Below are positions 1-10,189 of a stretch of 34,900 nt of DNA, piece after piece. Source of the stretch: Clostridia bacterium (GTDB taxonomy: Bacteria; Bacillota; DUOV01; Zhaonellaceae); NCBI GenBank assembly GCA_012838615.1, contig DUOV01000133.1, positions 1 to 34,900 of the forward strand. The letters are read 5' to 3'. The position numbers were made by a program, and so were the translations under genes. The notes under the pieces are model-generated. The model was not told the DNA's origin, searched no databases, and worked only from the letters and a program-made list of their open reading frames with translations. Every line of letters begins with the position of its first letter. Position 1 is the first letter of the stretch.

Positions 1-25
1 GAAATTTTGGGTAGTATTAGAGTAG

Positions 26-88
26 ACCATCGGTAAACACTCCTTCTTGGTTTGCTCGTCACTTACCAATTTCGGAGTTACCGATGGT
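26..88 (+). terminator. Nested long hairpin with T-rich tail
   Basis: Positions 26-35 (ACCATCGGTA) pair perfectly with 79-88 (TACCGATGGT). Inside, 39-43 pairs with 74-78 and 47-51 with 65-69. On the plus strand the stem is followed by a T-rich run (86-104), which fits a terminator for a plus-strand gene lying left of the window. On the minus strand it is 3' of cimA, the end of the BCAA operon, but lacks a strong U-run there. It is larger than a usual terminator, so another structured RNA is possible. Confidence 0.45.
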
Positions 89-180
89 TTTTCCTTTTTA
101 CTTTTGCGAACTTAATTGTACTTTATCTTCTAACGTACCTCCACCCTAACTATTAGTAAAAAACCTGTTTTCCTAATTAT

Positions 181-1788
181 TTAATTTTCCCCGGCTGCCA
201 TTTCCTGTTTCTTCTGGCAATCCTCAGAAAGTTTCCGTATAATAGCATAGTCCATACTGTCTAAGAGAGCATGCCAACTGGCTTCTATAATATTAGTTGA
301 AACCCCGATGGTATTCCAAGTGCTGGTGGCATCTTTCGATTCAATAAGCACCCGGACTTTAGCTGCAGTAGCATCCTTACCGTCCAGAACCCGAACTTTG
401 TAGTCAGTCAGGTGCATTTCCCCGATCACAGGGTAAAACTCTCCCAAAGCTTTACGTAGGGCATTATCCAAGGCGTTGACAGGACCGTCTCCTTCTGCTG
501 CTGTATGCACAATTTTATCTCCTACCCTGAGTTTGATCATAGCTTCTGAAACTATCTCCTGTGCTCCCCGCTTTTCTACCAGTACTTTAAAAGATTCCAA
601 ATGGAAACCAGGCAGGTACTCATTCATAGCCCGACGCAACAATAATTCTAAGGAAGCTTCAGCACCTTCAAACTGATAACCTTCATATTCTAACTTTTTA
701 ATTTCCTGAACAATTTGCTTCATTTTAGCTTTATCGTTTAAAAATTCCAAACCTAACTCCCGGGCTTTGTATTCTAAGTTGCTGGCTCCGGACAGCTCAG
801 AAACAAGAACCCTTCTCTTATTGCCTACCCATTCAGGACTCATATGCTCATAAGTCTTGGGGTTTTTCAATACTGCGCTTACATGAATACCACCTTTATG
901 GGCAAAGGCACTTTGGCCTACAAAAGGTTGGTTGTTAGGCTGAACTACATTGGCAATTTCACTTACGTAATGGGAAACTTCAGTTAAGAGCTTTAGTTGG
1001 TTCTCTTCCAGGCATTTTAAACCAAGCTTTAATTGTAAGTTGGGAATAACTGAGCAAAGGTTAGCATTGCCACACCGTTCACCTAAACCATTAATAGTAC
1101 CTTGCATAAGCACCGCTCCAGATTGGACGGCTGCAATACTATTGGCCACAGCCAAATCACCGTCATTATGACAATGAATACCAAGAGGGACTGTCAGGTA
1201 GGGTGTGATCTTTTGTATGATGTCAACTATCTCATGGGGAAGTGAGCCACCATTAGTATCACAAAGAGTTAACCATTTAGCCCCTGCTTTTTGGGCAGCT
1301 AACAAAGTTTGTAAGGCATATTCCGGATTAGCTTTGTAACCGTCAAAGAAATGTTCTGCATCATAGATAACTTCTATTCCCCGTTCTGTCAAAAATCCAA
1401 TACTGTCTTCGATCATGGCCAAGTTTTCTTCCAAAGGTACCTTTAAAGCTTCCTGAACATGCAAATCCCAGGTTTTGCCAAAAATAGCTGCAACTTGCAC
1501 CCCAGCTTCCAAAAGGGCATTTAAGTTTGGATCGTCTTCTGCTTTAAGACCTGCCCTGCGGGTGCTCCCAAAGGCTGACACCTTGGCATTTTTCAATCCT
1601 AAGTCTTTAACCTTTTCAAAATACTCCAGATCCTTGGGATTAGATCCGGGCCAGCCCCCTTCGATATAATCGATGCCAAGACGATCAAGTTTTTTAGTAA
1701 TATTTAATTTATCGTTAACAGAGAAGCTTATGCCTTCTCCCTGCGAACCATCTCGTAGGGTAGTATCATAAAGGAATACTTGTTTCAT
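181..1788 (-). CDS. cimA: (R)-citramalate synthase
   Basis: The enzyme condenses pyruvate and acetyl-CoA to (R)-citramalate. LeuCD and LeuB then convert this to 2-oxobutyrate, a threonine-independent route to isoleucine. The 535 residues match the family length. The N-terminal TIM barrel carries DTTLRDG (residues 8-14), the metal-binding HCH (205-207) and a GLGERCGN motif; the C-terminal part is the LeuA-type regulatory dimer domain (roughly 400-520). It differs from leuA in this window by DGSQGEGISFS after the RDG motif, as expected for the CimA branch. It is the last gene of the BCAA operon, one base after the leuB stop, with an AGGAG ribosome site before its ATG. Its place next to leuBCD suggests those enzymes serve both leucine and citramalate pathways. 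Confidence 0.95.
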   Translation of the reverse strand: MKQVFLYDTTLRDGSQGEGISFSVNDKLNITKKLDRLGIDYIEGGWPGSNPKDLEYFEKVKDLGLKNAKVSAFGSTRRAGLKAEDDPNLNALLEAGVQVAAIFGKTWDLHVQEALKVPLEENLAMIEDSIGFLTERGIEVIYDAEHFFDGYKANPEYALQTLLAAQKAGAKWLTLCDTNGGSLPHEIVDIIQKITPYLTVPLGIHCHNDGDLAVANSIAAVQSGAVLMQGTINGLGERCGNANLCSVIPNLQLKLGLKCLEENQLKLLTEVSHYVSEIANVVQPNNQPFVGQSAFAHKGGIHVSAVLKNPKTYEHMSPEWVGNKRRVLVSELSGASNLEYKARELGLEFLNDKAKMKQIVQEIKKLEYEGYQFEGAEASLELLLRRAMNEYLPGFHLESFKVLVEKRGAQEIVSEAMIKLRVGDKIVHTAAEGDGPVNALDNALRKALGEFYPVIGEMHLTDYKVRVLDGKDATAAKVRVLIESKDATSTWNTIGVSTNIIEASWHALLDSMDYAIIRKLSEDCQKKQEMAAGEN

Positions 1789-1789
1789 G

Positions 1790-2866
1790 TTAACCGTCTC
1801 CTAACTCCTGACACACCAGATCTCCCATTTCTCTGGTGCCAACCAGTATTTTCCCTTCTTCCATAATATCTGGAGTCCGATAACCTTTTGCTAATACTTT
1901 ATTAACAGCTTCCTGAATTTCTCTGGCCCCATCCAATTCTTTAAAAGAATATTCCAGCATCATGGCAGCGGATAAAATAGTAGCTAAAGGATTAGCTTTA
2001 TCTTGACCTGCAATATCCGGAGCTGAACCATGGGAAGGCTCATATAAGGCTACTTTTCCTCCTATGCTGGCCGAAGGAAGCATACCAATAGAACCGGTAA
2101 GCATAGAAGCTTGATCTGTTAAAATGTCACCAAACATATTCTCAGTAACAATTACATCAAACTGAGTTGGCCGACGTACTAATTGCATGGCTGCGTTATC
2201 AACATACATATGCTCCAACTCTACGTCAGGATAATCTTGGTGAACTTGTTTAGTAACTTCTCTCCAAAGCCTTGAACTTTCTAAAACGTTAGCTTTATCA
2301 ACGGAGGTAACTTTCTTACGTCGGTTTCTGGCTACTTCAAAAGCAAGTCTTGTAATCCGCTCTATTTCTGAGGTACTGTAAATTAAGGTATCAATAGCCA
2401 CTTCTTCACCGGTTTCCTTCTTCTCCCGCTTTTTCTCTCCAAAATAGAGTCCGCCGGTTAGCTCACGAATAGTTACTATATCAGTACCTAATATCACTTC
2501 CCTCTTTAAAGTCGAAGCGTCAACTAAAGGTTCATATAAAATGGAAGGACGAATATTAGCATAAAGTCCTAACTTTTTTCTTAAAGGAAGTAGAGCTGCA
2601 GCTTCCGGCCTTTGGGCCACGGGCAGATTATCCCACTTAGGACCCCCTACGGCACCGAGTAAAATTGCATCACTATTTTCACAAAGTTCTATGGTTTCAT
2701 CTGGTAAAGGTGTGCCAGTAGCGTCAACTGCTGCACCACCAATCAAACCTTCCGTATAAGAAAAATCCAAGTTATACTTTCTTCCAACTATATCTAAAAC
2801 CCGGATTGCTTGGGGAACTATTTCAACCCCAATACCATCTCCCGGCAAAACTGCGATTCTAGGCAT
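1790..2866 (-). CDS. leuB: 3-isopropylmalate dehydrogenase
   Basis: This is a cytoplasmic NAD-dependent enzyme that oxidises and decarboxylates 3-isopropylmalate to 2-oxoisocaproate in leucine synthesis; in citramalate-pathway organisms it also acts on methylmalate. The 358 residues are a normal length. Visible family signatures are the start [17 protein letters not shown], the conserved YANIRPS segment, the [14 protein letters not shown] loop, the DNAAMQLVR segment and the nucleotide-binding [17 protein letters not shown] near residue 280. The ATG overlaps the end of leuD by 8 nt, implying translational coupling. The next gene, cimA, follows after a single base. Confidence 0.96.
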   Translation of the reverse strand: MPRIAVLPGDGIGVEIVPQAIRVLDIVGRKYNLDFSYTEGLIGGAAVDATGTPLPDETIELCENSDAILLGAVGGPKWDNLPVAQRPEAAALLPLRKKLGLYANIRPSILYEPLVDASTLKREVILGTDIVTIRELTGGLYFGEKKREKKETGEEVAIDTLIYSTSEIERITRLAFEVARNRRKKVTSVDKANVLESSRLWREVTKQVHQDYPDVELEHMYVDNAAMQLVRRPTQFDVIVTENMFGDILTDQASMLTGSIGMLPSASIGGKVALYEPSHGSAPDIAGQDKANPLATILSAAMMLEYSFKELDGAREIQEAVNKVLAKGYRTPDIMEEGKILVGTREMGDLVCQELGDG

Positions 2867-3359
2867 TACCCTTCACCTTCTTTGCAACATAGTTCATTAG
2901 TCCACCAGCCTCAATCAATTCCTGCATAAACGACGGGAAGGGCTGGGCCTGAAAAATTTCACCAGTAGTCAAATTTTTGATTTGCCCACTTTCGGTATCT
3001 ATAGCCACTTGGTGCCCGGCCTCAACCCTTTCTGCTGCTTCCGGGGATTCAAAAATCGGAAGACCAATGTTGATTGAGTTACGGTAAAAAATTCGGGCAA
3101 AAGAATGGGCTATAACAGCAGCTACCCCACTAGCCTTAATGGCAATAGGCGCATGTTCTCTGGAACTGCCGCAACCAAAGTTTTTACCTGCAACGATGAT
3201 GTCTCCCGGTTGAACTTTAGAACTAAATGACGGATCTGCATCTTCCATACAGTGTCTAGCCAGTTCTTCCGGAGAAGAAGTGTTTAGATATCTAGCCGGT
3301 ATGATTACATCTGTATCTACATCATTACCAAATTTCCATGTTTTTCCTTCCAACTTCAT
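2859..3359 (-). CDS. leuD: 3-isopropylmalate dehydratase small subunit
   Basis: This is the swivel-domain subunit that, with LeuC, isomerises 2-isopropylmalate to 3-isopropylmalate, and citramalate to 3-methylmalate. The 166 residues are the short archaeal/HacB-type form, matching the 420-aa LeuC next to it. The conserved core [15 protein letters not shown] (about 13-27) and [12 protein letters not shown] (about 60-71) that binds substrate are intact. Its ATG abuts the leuC stop with no spacer and its 3' end overlaps leuB by 8 nt. Confidence 0.95.
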   Translation of the reverse strand: MKLEGKTWKFGNDVDTDVIIPARYLNTSSPEELARHCMEDADPSFSSKVQPGDIIVAGKNFGCGSSREHAPIAIKASGVAAVIAHSFARIFYRNSINIGLPIFESPEAAERVEAGHQVAIDTESGQIKNLTTGEIFQAQPFPSFMQELIEAGGLMNYVAKKVKGNA

Positions 3360-4622
3360 CTATTTCACCTCCCAGGGGGCTGCAATCCGGCCTAAGACAG
3401 CACTAGCTGCCGCAACTGCAGGACTAGCTAAATATACTTCACTTTCCGGATGTCCCATGCGACCAACGAAATTCCTGTTGGTAGTAGAAAGAGCACGCTC
3501 CCCTTTAGCTAAAATACCCATGTGGCCACCTAAACAAGGCCCGCAAGTTGGTGTGCTGATAGCTGCTCCCGCATCAAGAAAGATATCAAAAAGTCCTTCA
3601 TGCATAGCTTGGCGATATATCTCTTGAGTACCAGGGATGACTATTAAACGAATTTCCTTATGAACCTTATGACCTTTTAAGATACTTGCTGCCACTCTTA
3701 AATCTTCCATCCTCCCATTAGTGCACGATCCGATTACAACCTGATCAATGGTGACATTCCCCACTTGGCTGATAGGTTTTGTATTTTCCGGCAAATGGGG
3801 AAAAGCTACCTGAGGTTCAATTTTGGAACAATCATATTCAATAACTTGGGCATACTTGGCATCAGCATCGCTCTGGAAGACTTTCCACGTCCGCTTAGCT
3901 CTGTTTTTAACATAAGCTTCCGTTATCTCATCAAAATGGATAATCCCGTTTTTACCCCCTGCTTCAATAGCCATATTACACATGGTAAAGCGATTATCCA
4001 TAGATAAGCCGGAAATAGCTTCACCGGTAAACTCCATAGCCATGTAGCGAGCGCCATCCACTCCTATATCACCGATGGTGTGCAGAATAAGGTCTTTTCC
4101 GCCTACGTAAGGCTGTAATTTGCCATAGTAGACGAATTTTATTGATTCCGGCACCTTAAACCAAGCTTCTCCTGTAGCCATGCCGGCTGCCATATCAGTA
4201 CTGCCCACACCTGTAGCAAAAGCTCCTAAAGCACCATAAGTACAGGTATGAGAATCAGCGCCTATCACAACATCTCCCGGAACTACAATACCTTGTTCTG
4301 GAAGAAGACAGTGTTCTACGCCCATCTGGCCAACATCAAAATAATTAGTTAAATCCTGTTCTCTGGCAAATTCTCTTAGCATTTTGGCCTGCTCGGCAGA
4401 TTTAATATCTTTATTGGGTGTAAAGTGATCGGGAACTAAACAAACCCGTTCCTTATCAAATACTTTTTCTAAGCCCAGTTTCTTAAACTCTTTAATGGCT
4501 ACCGGTGCAGTTATATCATTGCCTAAGACAATATCCAGCTTGGCATTAATCAGTTGACCAGGTTCCACTTTTTCTAAGCCGGCATGTTCAGCCAGAATTT
4601 TTTCAGTTATGGTCATTCCCAT
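3360..4622 (-). CDS. leuC: 3-isopropylmalate dehydratase large subunit
   Basis: This aconitase-family [4Fe-4S] subunit is the partner of LeuD. The three cluster ligands are visible: Cys300 in GSCTNGR, and Cys360 and Cys363 in TCGPCLGG. The [13 protein letters not shown] block (121-133) is also present. At 420 residues it belongs to the short LeuC/HacA type, as in archaea and many Clostridia, rather than the roughly 465-aa E. coli type. An AAGGAGG ribosome site precedes the chosen ATG; a second ATG two codons later is possible. The 70-nt gap to leuA is the longest inside the operon and carries an inverted repeat. Confidence 0.95.
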   Translation of the reverse strand: MGMTITEKILAEHAGLEKVEPGQLINAKLDIVLGNDITAPVAIKEFKKLGLEKVFDKERVCLVPDHFTPNKDIKSAEQAKMLREFAREQDLTNYFDVGQMGVEHCLLPEQGIVVPGDVVIGADSHTCTYGALGAFATGVGSTDMAAGMATGEAWFKVPESIKFVYYGKLQPYVGGKDLILHTIGDIGVDGARYMAMEFTGEAISGLSMDNRFTMCNMAIEAGGKNGIIHFDEITEAYVKNRAKRTWKVFQSDADAKYAQVIEYDCSKIEPQVAFPHLPENTKPISQVGNVTIDQVVIGSCTNGRMEDLRVAASILKGHKVHKEIRLIVIPGTQEIYRQAMHEGLFDIFLDAGAAISTPTCGPCLGGHMGILAKGERALSTTNRNFVGRMGHPESEVYLASPAVAAASAVLGRIAAPWEVK

Positions 4623-4645
4623 TGTTGTGTTCCTCCTTGTATTAT

Positions 4646-4698
4646 CCTTGGGTCAGTCCCTAGTCCCCAGTAACTGGCGACTGGGGACTTTACTAACG
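4646..4698. repeat. AGTCCCC/AGTCGTT-type repeat with perfect 10-bp inverted repeat
   Basis: AGTCCCCAGT (4662-4671) and ACTGGGGACT (4680-4689) form a perfect stem with an 8-nt loop. They are flanked by heptamer-like units (CAGTCCC TAGTCCC on one side; ACTAACGACTAAG on the other). The same TTAGTCGTTAGT word occurs in the ilv leader near 13121-13152. The repeat runs into the 3' end of leuA and supplies its last codons and stop. It lies between leuA and leuC and could form an RNA hairpin within the operon transcript. Confidence 0.7.
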
Positions 4699-6204
4699 AC
4701 TAAGCTCATATTCTACTTTATTTATAGCGTTAATGTAGGCTTTGGCACTTGCTTCGATAATATCAGTACTTAAGCCCCGACCAAGGTAAGTTTTACCTTC
4801 AAAATCAACCTTAACAGTAACTTCACCCATAGCGTCTTTACCGCCGGTAATAGCATTTAAGTTGTAATAACTTAAAGACACTCCTAATTGGCTGATTTTA
4901 TCAATAGCTTTAAAAACTGCATCAACGGGCCCGTCTCCACAAGCAGCTTCTTCAACTACTTCATCGCCGATTTTTAAACCGATAGTGGCTGTAGGCACTA
5001 CCCGGCTACCGCTGAATAAGTGGAGGGAATCAAAAACATATTTTTCCGGTAAAGCTCTTGTTTCATCTTCCACGATAGCTTCTAGGTCTTTGTCGGTAAT
5101 TTCTTTTTTCCGGTCAGCTAAGTTTTTAAACCGGATAAAAGCTTTTACTAATTCTTCTTCAGTAAGTTCAAAGCCTAATTCCTCCAGCCGCTGCCTGAAA
5201 GCATGACGGCCCGAATGTTTGCCCAGTACAATATTGTTTTGGATAATACCCAGCTTCGCCGGATCCATGATTTCGTAAGTAGTTCTTTCTTTTAGCACAC
5301 CGTCTTGGTGAATCCCTGACTCGTGGGCAAAAGCATTTTTTCCTACAATAGCCTTATTGTATTGAACAGGCATACCTGTTAAAGAGCTGACTAAGCGGCT
5401 GGTACGGTATATTTCTTCCGTGTTGATGCTAACCTCCCGGCCGTAATAATCTTTACGGGTCAGAAGAGCCATCACAACCTCTTCCAATGCCGTATTGCCT
5501 GCTCTTTCACCAATCCCGTTGACGGCACATTCTATCTGCTCAGCACCGTTTTCAACAGCTGCCAGAGAATTGGCTACTGCCATACCTAAATCGTTATGGC
5601 AATGGACACTAAGAATAGCTTTATCCATATTGGGGACACCTGTTTTGATAGCTCTGATAAATTCACCAAACTCTTTTGGGGTAGCGTAGCCTACCGTATC
5701 AGGTATGTTGATAACTGTTGCCCCGGCATTTATAGCTGTTTCTACAACCTTGAGCATAAAGTCTATATCGGTGCGCGAACCATCTTCCGGTGAAAATTCT
5801 ATATCAGAGGTAAACTGTTTTGCGTACCGTATACCTTTGTCTATGGCTGCCAGCACCTGTTCCCTGGTTTTCTTCAATTTATATTTCATATGAATATCAG
5901 AAGTAGCAATAAAAGTGTGAATACGGGGTTTTTCAGCATACCTCAAGGCTTCCCAAGCCCGGTCAATGTCTTTTTCGTTAATCCGAGCCAAAGCTGCAAT
6001 AGTCGGCCCTTTAATCTTTTGAGCAATAGCAGCTACAGCTTCAAAATCACCAGGGGAGGCAATTGGAAAACCCGCTTCAATTACATCGACTCCTAGCTTG
6101 GCCAGCTGTCCTGCAATTTCCAGTTTTTCTTGAATGTTTAAACTGACGCCGGGGGATTGTTCCCCATCCCGTAGTGTAGTATCAAAAATATAGACTCTGT
6201 TCAC
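4693..6204 (-). CDS. leuA: 2-isopropylmalate synthase
   Basis: The enzyme condenses 2-oxoisovalerate and acetyl-CoA, the committed step of leucine synthesis. The 503 residues have the [12 protein letters not shown] motif (8-19), the metal-binding H201-C-H203-ND, the NGIGERAGN motif, and a C-terminal LeuA dimer domain (about 380-500) that in this family binds the feedback inhibitor leucine. It starts with GTG, preceded by a G-rich ribosome site, 2 nt after ilvB2. The end is odd: the last residues LSR and the TAG stop are read from a CTTAGTCGTTAG heptamer repeat unit, so the native C-terminus was probably altered by that repeat. Confidence 0.95.
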   Translation of the reverse strand: MNRVYIFDTTLRDGEQSPGVSLNIQEKLEIAGQLAKLGVDVIEAGFPIASPGDFEAVAAIAQKIKGPTIAALARINEKDIDRAWEALRYAEKPRIHTFIATSDIHMKYKLKKTREQVLAAIDKGIRYAKQFTSDIEFSPEDGSRTDIDFMLKVVETAINAGATVINIPDTVGYATPKEFGEFIRAIKTGVPNMDKAILSVHCHNDLGMAVANSLAAVENGAEQIECAVNGIGERAGNTALEEVVMALLTRKDYYGREVSINTEEIYRTSRLVSSLTGMPVQYNKAIVGKNAFAHESGIHQDGVLKERTTYEIMDPAKLGIIQNNIVLGKHSGRHAFRQRLEELGFELTEEELVKAFIRFKNLADRKKEITDKDLEAIVEDETRALPEKYVFDSLHLFSGSRVVPTATIGLKIGDEVVEEAACGDGPVDAVFKAIDKISQLGVSLSYYNLNAITGGKDAMGEVTVKVDFEGKTYLGRGLSTDIIEASAKAYINAINKVEYELSR

Positions 6205-6206
6205 GA

Positions 6207-7895
6207 TTACTTCTCTCCCCCCGGGTAATAAATCATCTCATCCAGAGCCCCATTGTTGGGAACTACAGGATAAACTAATTCTTCATCGCTTATACAGCAA
6301 TCAATTAAGGTAAGCTTGCCGTTAGATAAGGCTTCAATTAAAACTGGTTCCACATCCTCAGGCTTTTCAATACGCAAGCCTACAGCACCTGGATAAGAAG
6401 TTGCCAACTTTACAAAATCCGGATTACCGGTAAAGCATACACCAGAATATCTTTTACCGCTGTTAAAGTACTGCAATTGTTTAACCAAGCATAAGTGAGA
6501 ATTGTTAAGCAGCAATATTTTTAAGGGAAGTTTTTGCTCTGTTGCTGTACCTAACTCACCCATATTCATTTGGAAACTTCCATCACCTGTTACAGCTACT
6601 ACTAGGGAGTCTGGAGAAGCTAATTGAGCTCCTACTGCCGCCGGCAATCCGTAACCCATAGTGCCTAATCCCCCAGAGGTAATAAAACTCCTTGGTTTAG
6701 TAAAGTTATAGTATTGGGCAGTCCACATTTGATGTTGACCTACGTCAGTAGTTACAATGGCCTTACCTTTGGTCAACTCTCCCAGCTTTTGAAGTATATA
6801 TTGAGGGCGAAGACTGCTTTGATTATCACCATAAGCAAGGGGATGAGATTTTTTCCAAGCCCTAATTTGCTCCAGCCATGCATCATTTCGCCTAGGATTT
6901 ATTCTTTTTAGCAATTCATTTAAAACAAATTTCACATCACCCACGATAGGTAAATCTGCTGCCACATTTTTACCTATTTCAGCCGGATCTATATCGATGT
7001 GAACCACTTTGGCCTGAGGAGCAAATTTATTGACTGCACTTGTTACCCGATCATCAAAACGCATTCCTATACCTATAAGAAGATCACAATTCTGAACGGC
7101 ATAATTGGCATATGGTGTGCCATGTAAGCCCAGCATACCTAAAGAAAGAGGATGGTCTTCAGGAAAAGAGCCTAAACCCATTAAAGTAGTAGTAACCGGA
7201 GCATTCACCTTTTCAGCCAATTCTTTCAAATCCTCCCAAGCGTTTGAGGAGATGACTCCACCGCCGGAGCAAATCAAAGGCCTCTCGGCTTGGGCTAAAA
7301 GGCCAGCCAGATTTTTAATCTGGGCCGGATGTCCTTTATAAGTCGGTTTATATCCTTGTAGTTCAACCTTTGCTACCGGCCTATAATCAAAAACTTTTCC
7401 CGCCACATTTTTAGGTAAATCGATGAGTACAGGTCCCGGCCGGCCTGTACTGGCTATATGAAAAGCTTCCTTTATTATTACTGGTAAATCATCAACATTT
7501 TTAACCAGGTAATTGTGTTTAGTAATGGGCATGGTAATACCGGTTATATCAACTTCCTGAAAAGCATCAGTTCCAACCATATCTGTGCTGACCTGGCCGG
7601 TAATGGCAACTACAGGAATTGAATCCATATAAGCAGTTGCCAAGCCGGTCACCAGATTAGTCGCCCCTGGCCCCGAAGTAGCTATACAGACGCCAGGTTT
7701 TCCTGTTACCCTAGCATACCCACTAGCCGCATGAACAGCAGCCTGCTCCTGTCTGACCAGAACATGAGTTATTTTACTTGACTCTAGTAGGGCATCATAA
7801 AGGGCTAATACGGATCCTCCGGGATAACCAAATATATATTTAACATTTTCTTCTTCCAGAAACTTAATTAACGCTTGTGCGCCTGTGAGCCTCAC
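6207..7895 (-). CDS. Divergent second acetolactate synthase large subunit
   Basis: This 562-aa ThDP-dependent enzyme is paralogous to the ilvB product two genes upstream. The catalytic Glu50 ([15 protein letters not shown]), the GDGS ThDP motif (437-440) and NN (464-465) are present, so it should bind cofactor. The active-site segment is unusual: canonical LGMVRQWQ reads LCLVKQLQ here, with Leu474 in place of the Trp that in AHAS enzymes shapes 2-oxobutyrate preference and sulfonylurea binding. The C-terminus is also divergent. The start is GTG, about 10 nt after a GGAGG. It sits where ilvC is usually found in such operons. It may be a pyruvate-biased AHAS isoform sharing IlvN, or a related carboligase; the substrate is not certain. 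Confidence 0.85.
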   Translation of the reverse strand: MRLTGAQALIKFLEEENVKYIFGYPGGSVLALYDALLESSKITHVLVRQEQAAVHAASGYARVTGKPGVCIATSGPGATNLVTGLATAYMDSIPVVAITGQVSTDMVGTDAFQEVDITGITMPITKHNYLVKNVDDLPVIIKEAFHIASTGRPGPVLIDLPKNVAGKVFDYRPVAKVELQGYKPTYKGHPAQIKNLAGLLAQAERPLICSGGGVISSNAWEDLKELAEKVNAPVTTTLMGLGSFPEDHPLSLGMLGLHGTPYANYAVQNCDLLIGIGMRFDDRVTSAVNKFAPQAKVVHIDIDPAEIGKNVAADLPIVGDVKFVLNELLKRINPRRNDAWLEQIRAWKKSHPLAYGDNQSSLRPQYILQKLGELTKGKAIVTTDVGQHQMWTAQYYNFTKPRSFITSGGLGTMGYGLPAAVGAQLASPDSLVVAVTGDGSFQMNMGELGTATEQKLPLKILLLNNSHLCLVKQLQYFNSGKRYSGVCFTGNPDFVKLATSYPGAVGLRIEKPEDVEPVLIEALSNGKLTLIDCCISDEELVYPVVPNNGALDEMIYYPGGEK

Positions 7896-7924
7896 CTTCT
7901 TCTAACCTCCATTCAAAATGGCAT

Positions 7925-8434
7925 TTACAGGGCTTCCTGATTCCTGCCGTTTTTGCTTTTTGCACCTCTGGCCATAGCAATTTTTCCCGTTCTAACAACT
8001 TCCTTGATACCGAAAGGACGAAGTGCACTTTCTATAGCATTAATTTTGCCTTCATCTCCCGTAGCCTCAATGATTAAGCTATTACGACCAATATCTACAA
8101 TCCTGGCCCGGAAAATCTCAACTATTTGCATAATCTCTCCTCTGATGGCCGGATCAGCATTAACCTTGATTAAAATCATTTCCCTATCCACATGTTCATC
8201 GTTAGTAATATCGGTAAGTTTAATTACCTCAATGAGCTTATATAACTGTTTACCAACTTGTTCGATAACCCGATCGTCACCTTCAACTACAATAGTCATC
8301 CTGGAGATAGCAGGATTTTCTGTTCTGCCTACGGCAAGGCTTTCAATATTGTACCCCCGCCTTGCAAAGAGTCCGGCAATCCGGGTTAAGACCCCCGGCT
8401 TGTTTTCAACAAGGACAGTTAACGTATGCTTCAC
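7925..8434 (-). CDS. ilvN: Acetolactate synthase regulatory subunit
   Basis: This small subunit of acetohydroxyacid synthase stimulates the catalytic subunit and gives valine feedback inhibition. The 169 residues are typical. The N-terminal ACT domain shows the classic VENKPGVLTRIAGLFARRGY pattern (about 9-28), followed by the second conserved domain (about 80-160). It lies 6 nt downstream of ilvB and 29 nt upstream of the second large-subunit gene, so it could serve both catalytic subunits. An AGGGAG site precedes the ATG. Confidence 0.95.
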   Translation of the reverse strand: MKHTLTVLVENKPGVLTRIAGLFARRGYNIESLAVGRTENPAISRMTIVVEGDDRVIEQVGKQLYKLIEVIKLTDITNDEHVDREMILIKVNADPAIRGEIMQIVEIFRARIVDIGRNSLIIEATGDEGKINAIESALRPFGIKEVVRTGKIAMARGAKSKNGRNQEAL

Positions 8435-8440
8435 TTCTCC

Positions 8441-10189
8441 CTACCTCCCTAAAATATTATTGATGGATGCACCAGCGGGAACCATGGGAAATACATTTTC
8501 TGTATCATCCACATGAAAATCGAGAATATAACAACTGGGTGAAGCAACAGCTTCTTCAAGAGCCGGACGTACGTCTTCCGGTCTTGTAATGCGCAATCCC
8601 TTAAGTCCGTAAGCTTCCGCCAACTTTACAAAATCGGGCTGACCGGACATATTAGTGTGGGAGTACCTTTCTTCAAAGAATAACTCCTGCCACTGACGAA
8701 CCATACCTAGATTATGATTATTTAAAATAGCTACATTAATAGGCAGTTTATTTTGGGCAATCGTAGCAAACTCCTGTGAATTCATTTGGATACTTCCGTC
8801 ACCGGCAATATTAAACACTATTTTATCAGGATGAGCTATTTGCACGCCCATGGCAGCCGGTAAGCCAAATCCCATAGTACCGAGGCCTCCGGAAGAAATA
8901 AACCTTCGAGGCTCAGACAAAGCGTAATATTGAGCAGTCCACATCTGATGTTGACCCACCTCGGTACAGATAAAAGCTTCGCCTTTAGTGACTTCATAAA
9001 TCTGTTGAATTACAAATTGAGGTTTAATAAGCCGATCAGATTTTTCATAGCGTAAAGGAAACTCTTTTTTCCAACCTGCAATTTTTTCCAGCCAAGGTTT
9101 AAGATCCGGCTTAACACTTTTAGCTTTAAGAACTTTTAAAAGTTCCCTTAAAACTTGCTTTACATCGCCGGCTATAGGAATATGGGCATATACATTTTTG
9201 CCCAGCTCAGCTGGGTCAATATCAATATGAATTACCGTAGCGTTTTTAGCAAAAGTAGACAAATCCCCAGTAACTCTGTCGTCAAACCGCACCCCGATGC
9301 CTATAACCAAATCGGCTTCCCACATGGCATAATTAGCACTTACCGTGCCGTGCATACCTACCATACCTAAACACAACTCATCATTGTCAGTAAAGGCACC
9401 TTTGCCCATTAAGCTATAGGTCACAGGAAAACTTAACATTTGGGCTAAACTGGTAACCTCCTCAGCAGCTCCGGAAGCAACAGCTCCCCCACCTACAAAG
9501 ATAAGAGGTTGTTTAGCCTCCAACATGGCTTGAGCAGCTTTACCTATCTGGGTAGCATTTATTACATTATTAATCCGGTAACCTTGCAAATCCAGCTCAG
9601 GTGGATAATTAAAAGACGCCTTCTTAGTAGTTATGTCCTTTGGTATATCAATTAAAACAGGGCCCGGACGGCCGGTAGTGGCTATATGGAAAGCCTCATG
9701 GACTACTCGGGCCAAATCCTTAACGTCTTTAACCAGGTAGCTGTATTTAGTTATAGGTGTAGTAATACCTGTAATATCTGCCTCCTGAAATGAATCCCGA
9801 CCTAAAGCAGCTAAAGCTACCTGTCCTGTAATAGCCACTAAAGGGATCGAATCCATATAGGCATTGGCGATACCTGTTACCAGGTTCGTTGCTCCTGGGC
9901 CTGAGGTTGCAATGCAAACACCGGGTTTCCCTGTGGAACGTGCATAACCATCGGCTGCGTGAACTGCGCCTTGCTCATGTCTTGTTAAAATGTGAGTAAT
10001 ATTCTTATTTTTATATAAGGCATCGTAAATTGGGAGTACTGCACCCCCCGGATAACCAAATATAACCTTAACTCCTTCAGCTTCTAGTGCTTTGAGCAGA
10101 ATTTCTGCTCCGGTAAATTCATTGGTATGGAGTTCTTGGCTCACCTCATGCAACATTTTTTCCCTTTGTTTAAGTGGTAAACTTGTCAT
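8441..10189 (-). CDS. ilvB: Acetolactate synthase large subunit
   Basis: This is the catalytic subunit of acetohydroxyacid synthase. It makes 2-acetolactate from two pyruvates (valine, leucine) and 2-aceto-2-hydroxybutyrate from pyruvate and 2-oxobutyrate (isoleucine). The 582 residues contain the catalytic Glu72 ([15 protein letters not shown]), ThDP motif GDGS (463-466) with NN (490-491), and the canonical [12 protein letters not shown] with Trp500. Unlike the second copy it looks fully standard. The chosen ATG overlaps the end of ilvD by 20 nt and has a GGGGG upstream; ATG at 10156, with AGGGA before it, is an alternative start that would avoid the overlap. Confidence 0.95.
   Translation of the reverse strand: MTSLPLKQREKMLHEVSQELHTNEFTGAEILLKALEAEGVKVIFGYPGGAVLPIYDALYKNKNITHILTRHEQGAVHAADGYARSTGKPGVCIATSGPGATNLVTGIANAYMDSIPLVAITGQVALAALGRDSFQEADITGITTPITKYSYLVKDVKDLARVVHEAFHIATTGRPGPVLIDIPKDITTKKASFNYPPELDLQGYRINNVINATQIGKAAQAMLEAKQPLIFVGGGAVASGAAEEVTSLAQMLSFPVTYSLMGKGAFTDNDELCLGMVGMHGTVSANYAMWEADLVIGIGVRFDDRVTGDLSTFAKNATVIHIDIDPAELGKNVYAHIPIAGDVKQVLRELLKVLKAKSVKPDLKPWLEKIAGWKKEFPLRYEKSDRLIKPQFVIQQIYEVTKGEAFICTEVGQHQMWTAQYYALSEPRRFISSGGLGTMGFGLPAAMGVQIAHPDKIVFNIAGDGSIQMNSQEFATIAQNKLPINVAILNNHNLGMVRQWQELFFEERYSHTNMSGQPDFVKLAEAYGLKGLRITRPEDVRPALEEAVASPSCYILDFHVDDTENVFPMVPAGASINNILGR

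Noticed and set aside
7953-8516. 187-codon plus-strand open frame opposite ilvN
   Set aside because: It is the antisense shadow of ilvN and the end of ilvB, with no ribosome site or family similarity.
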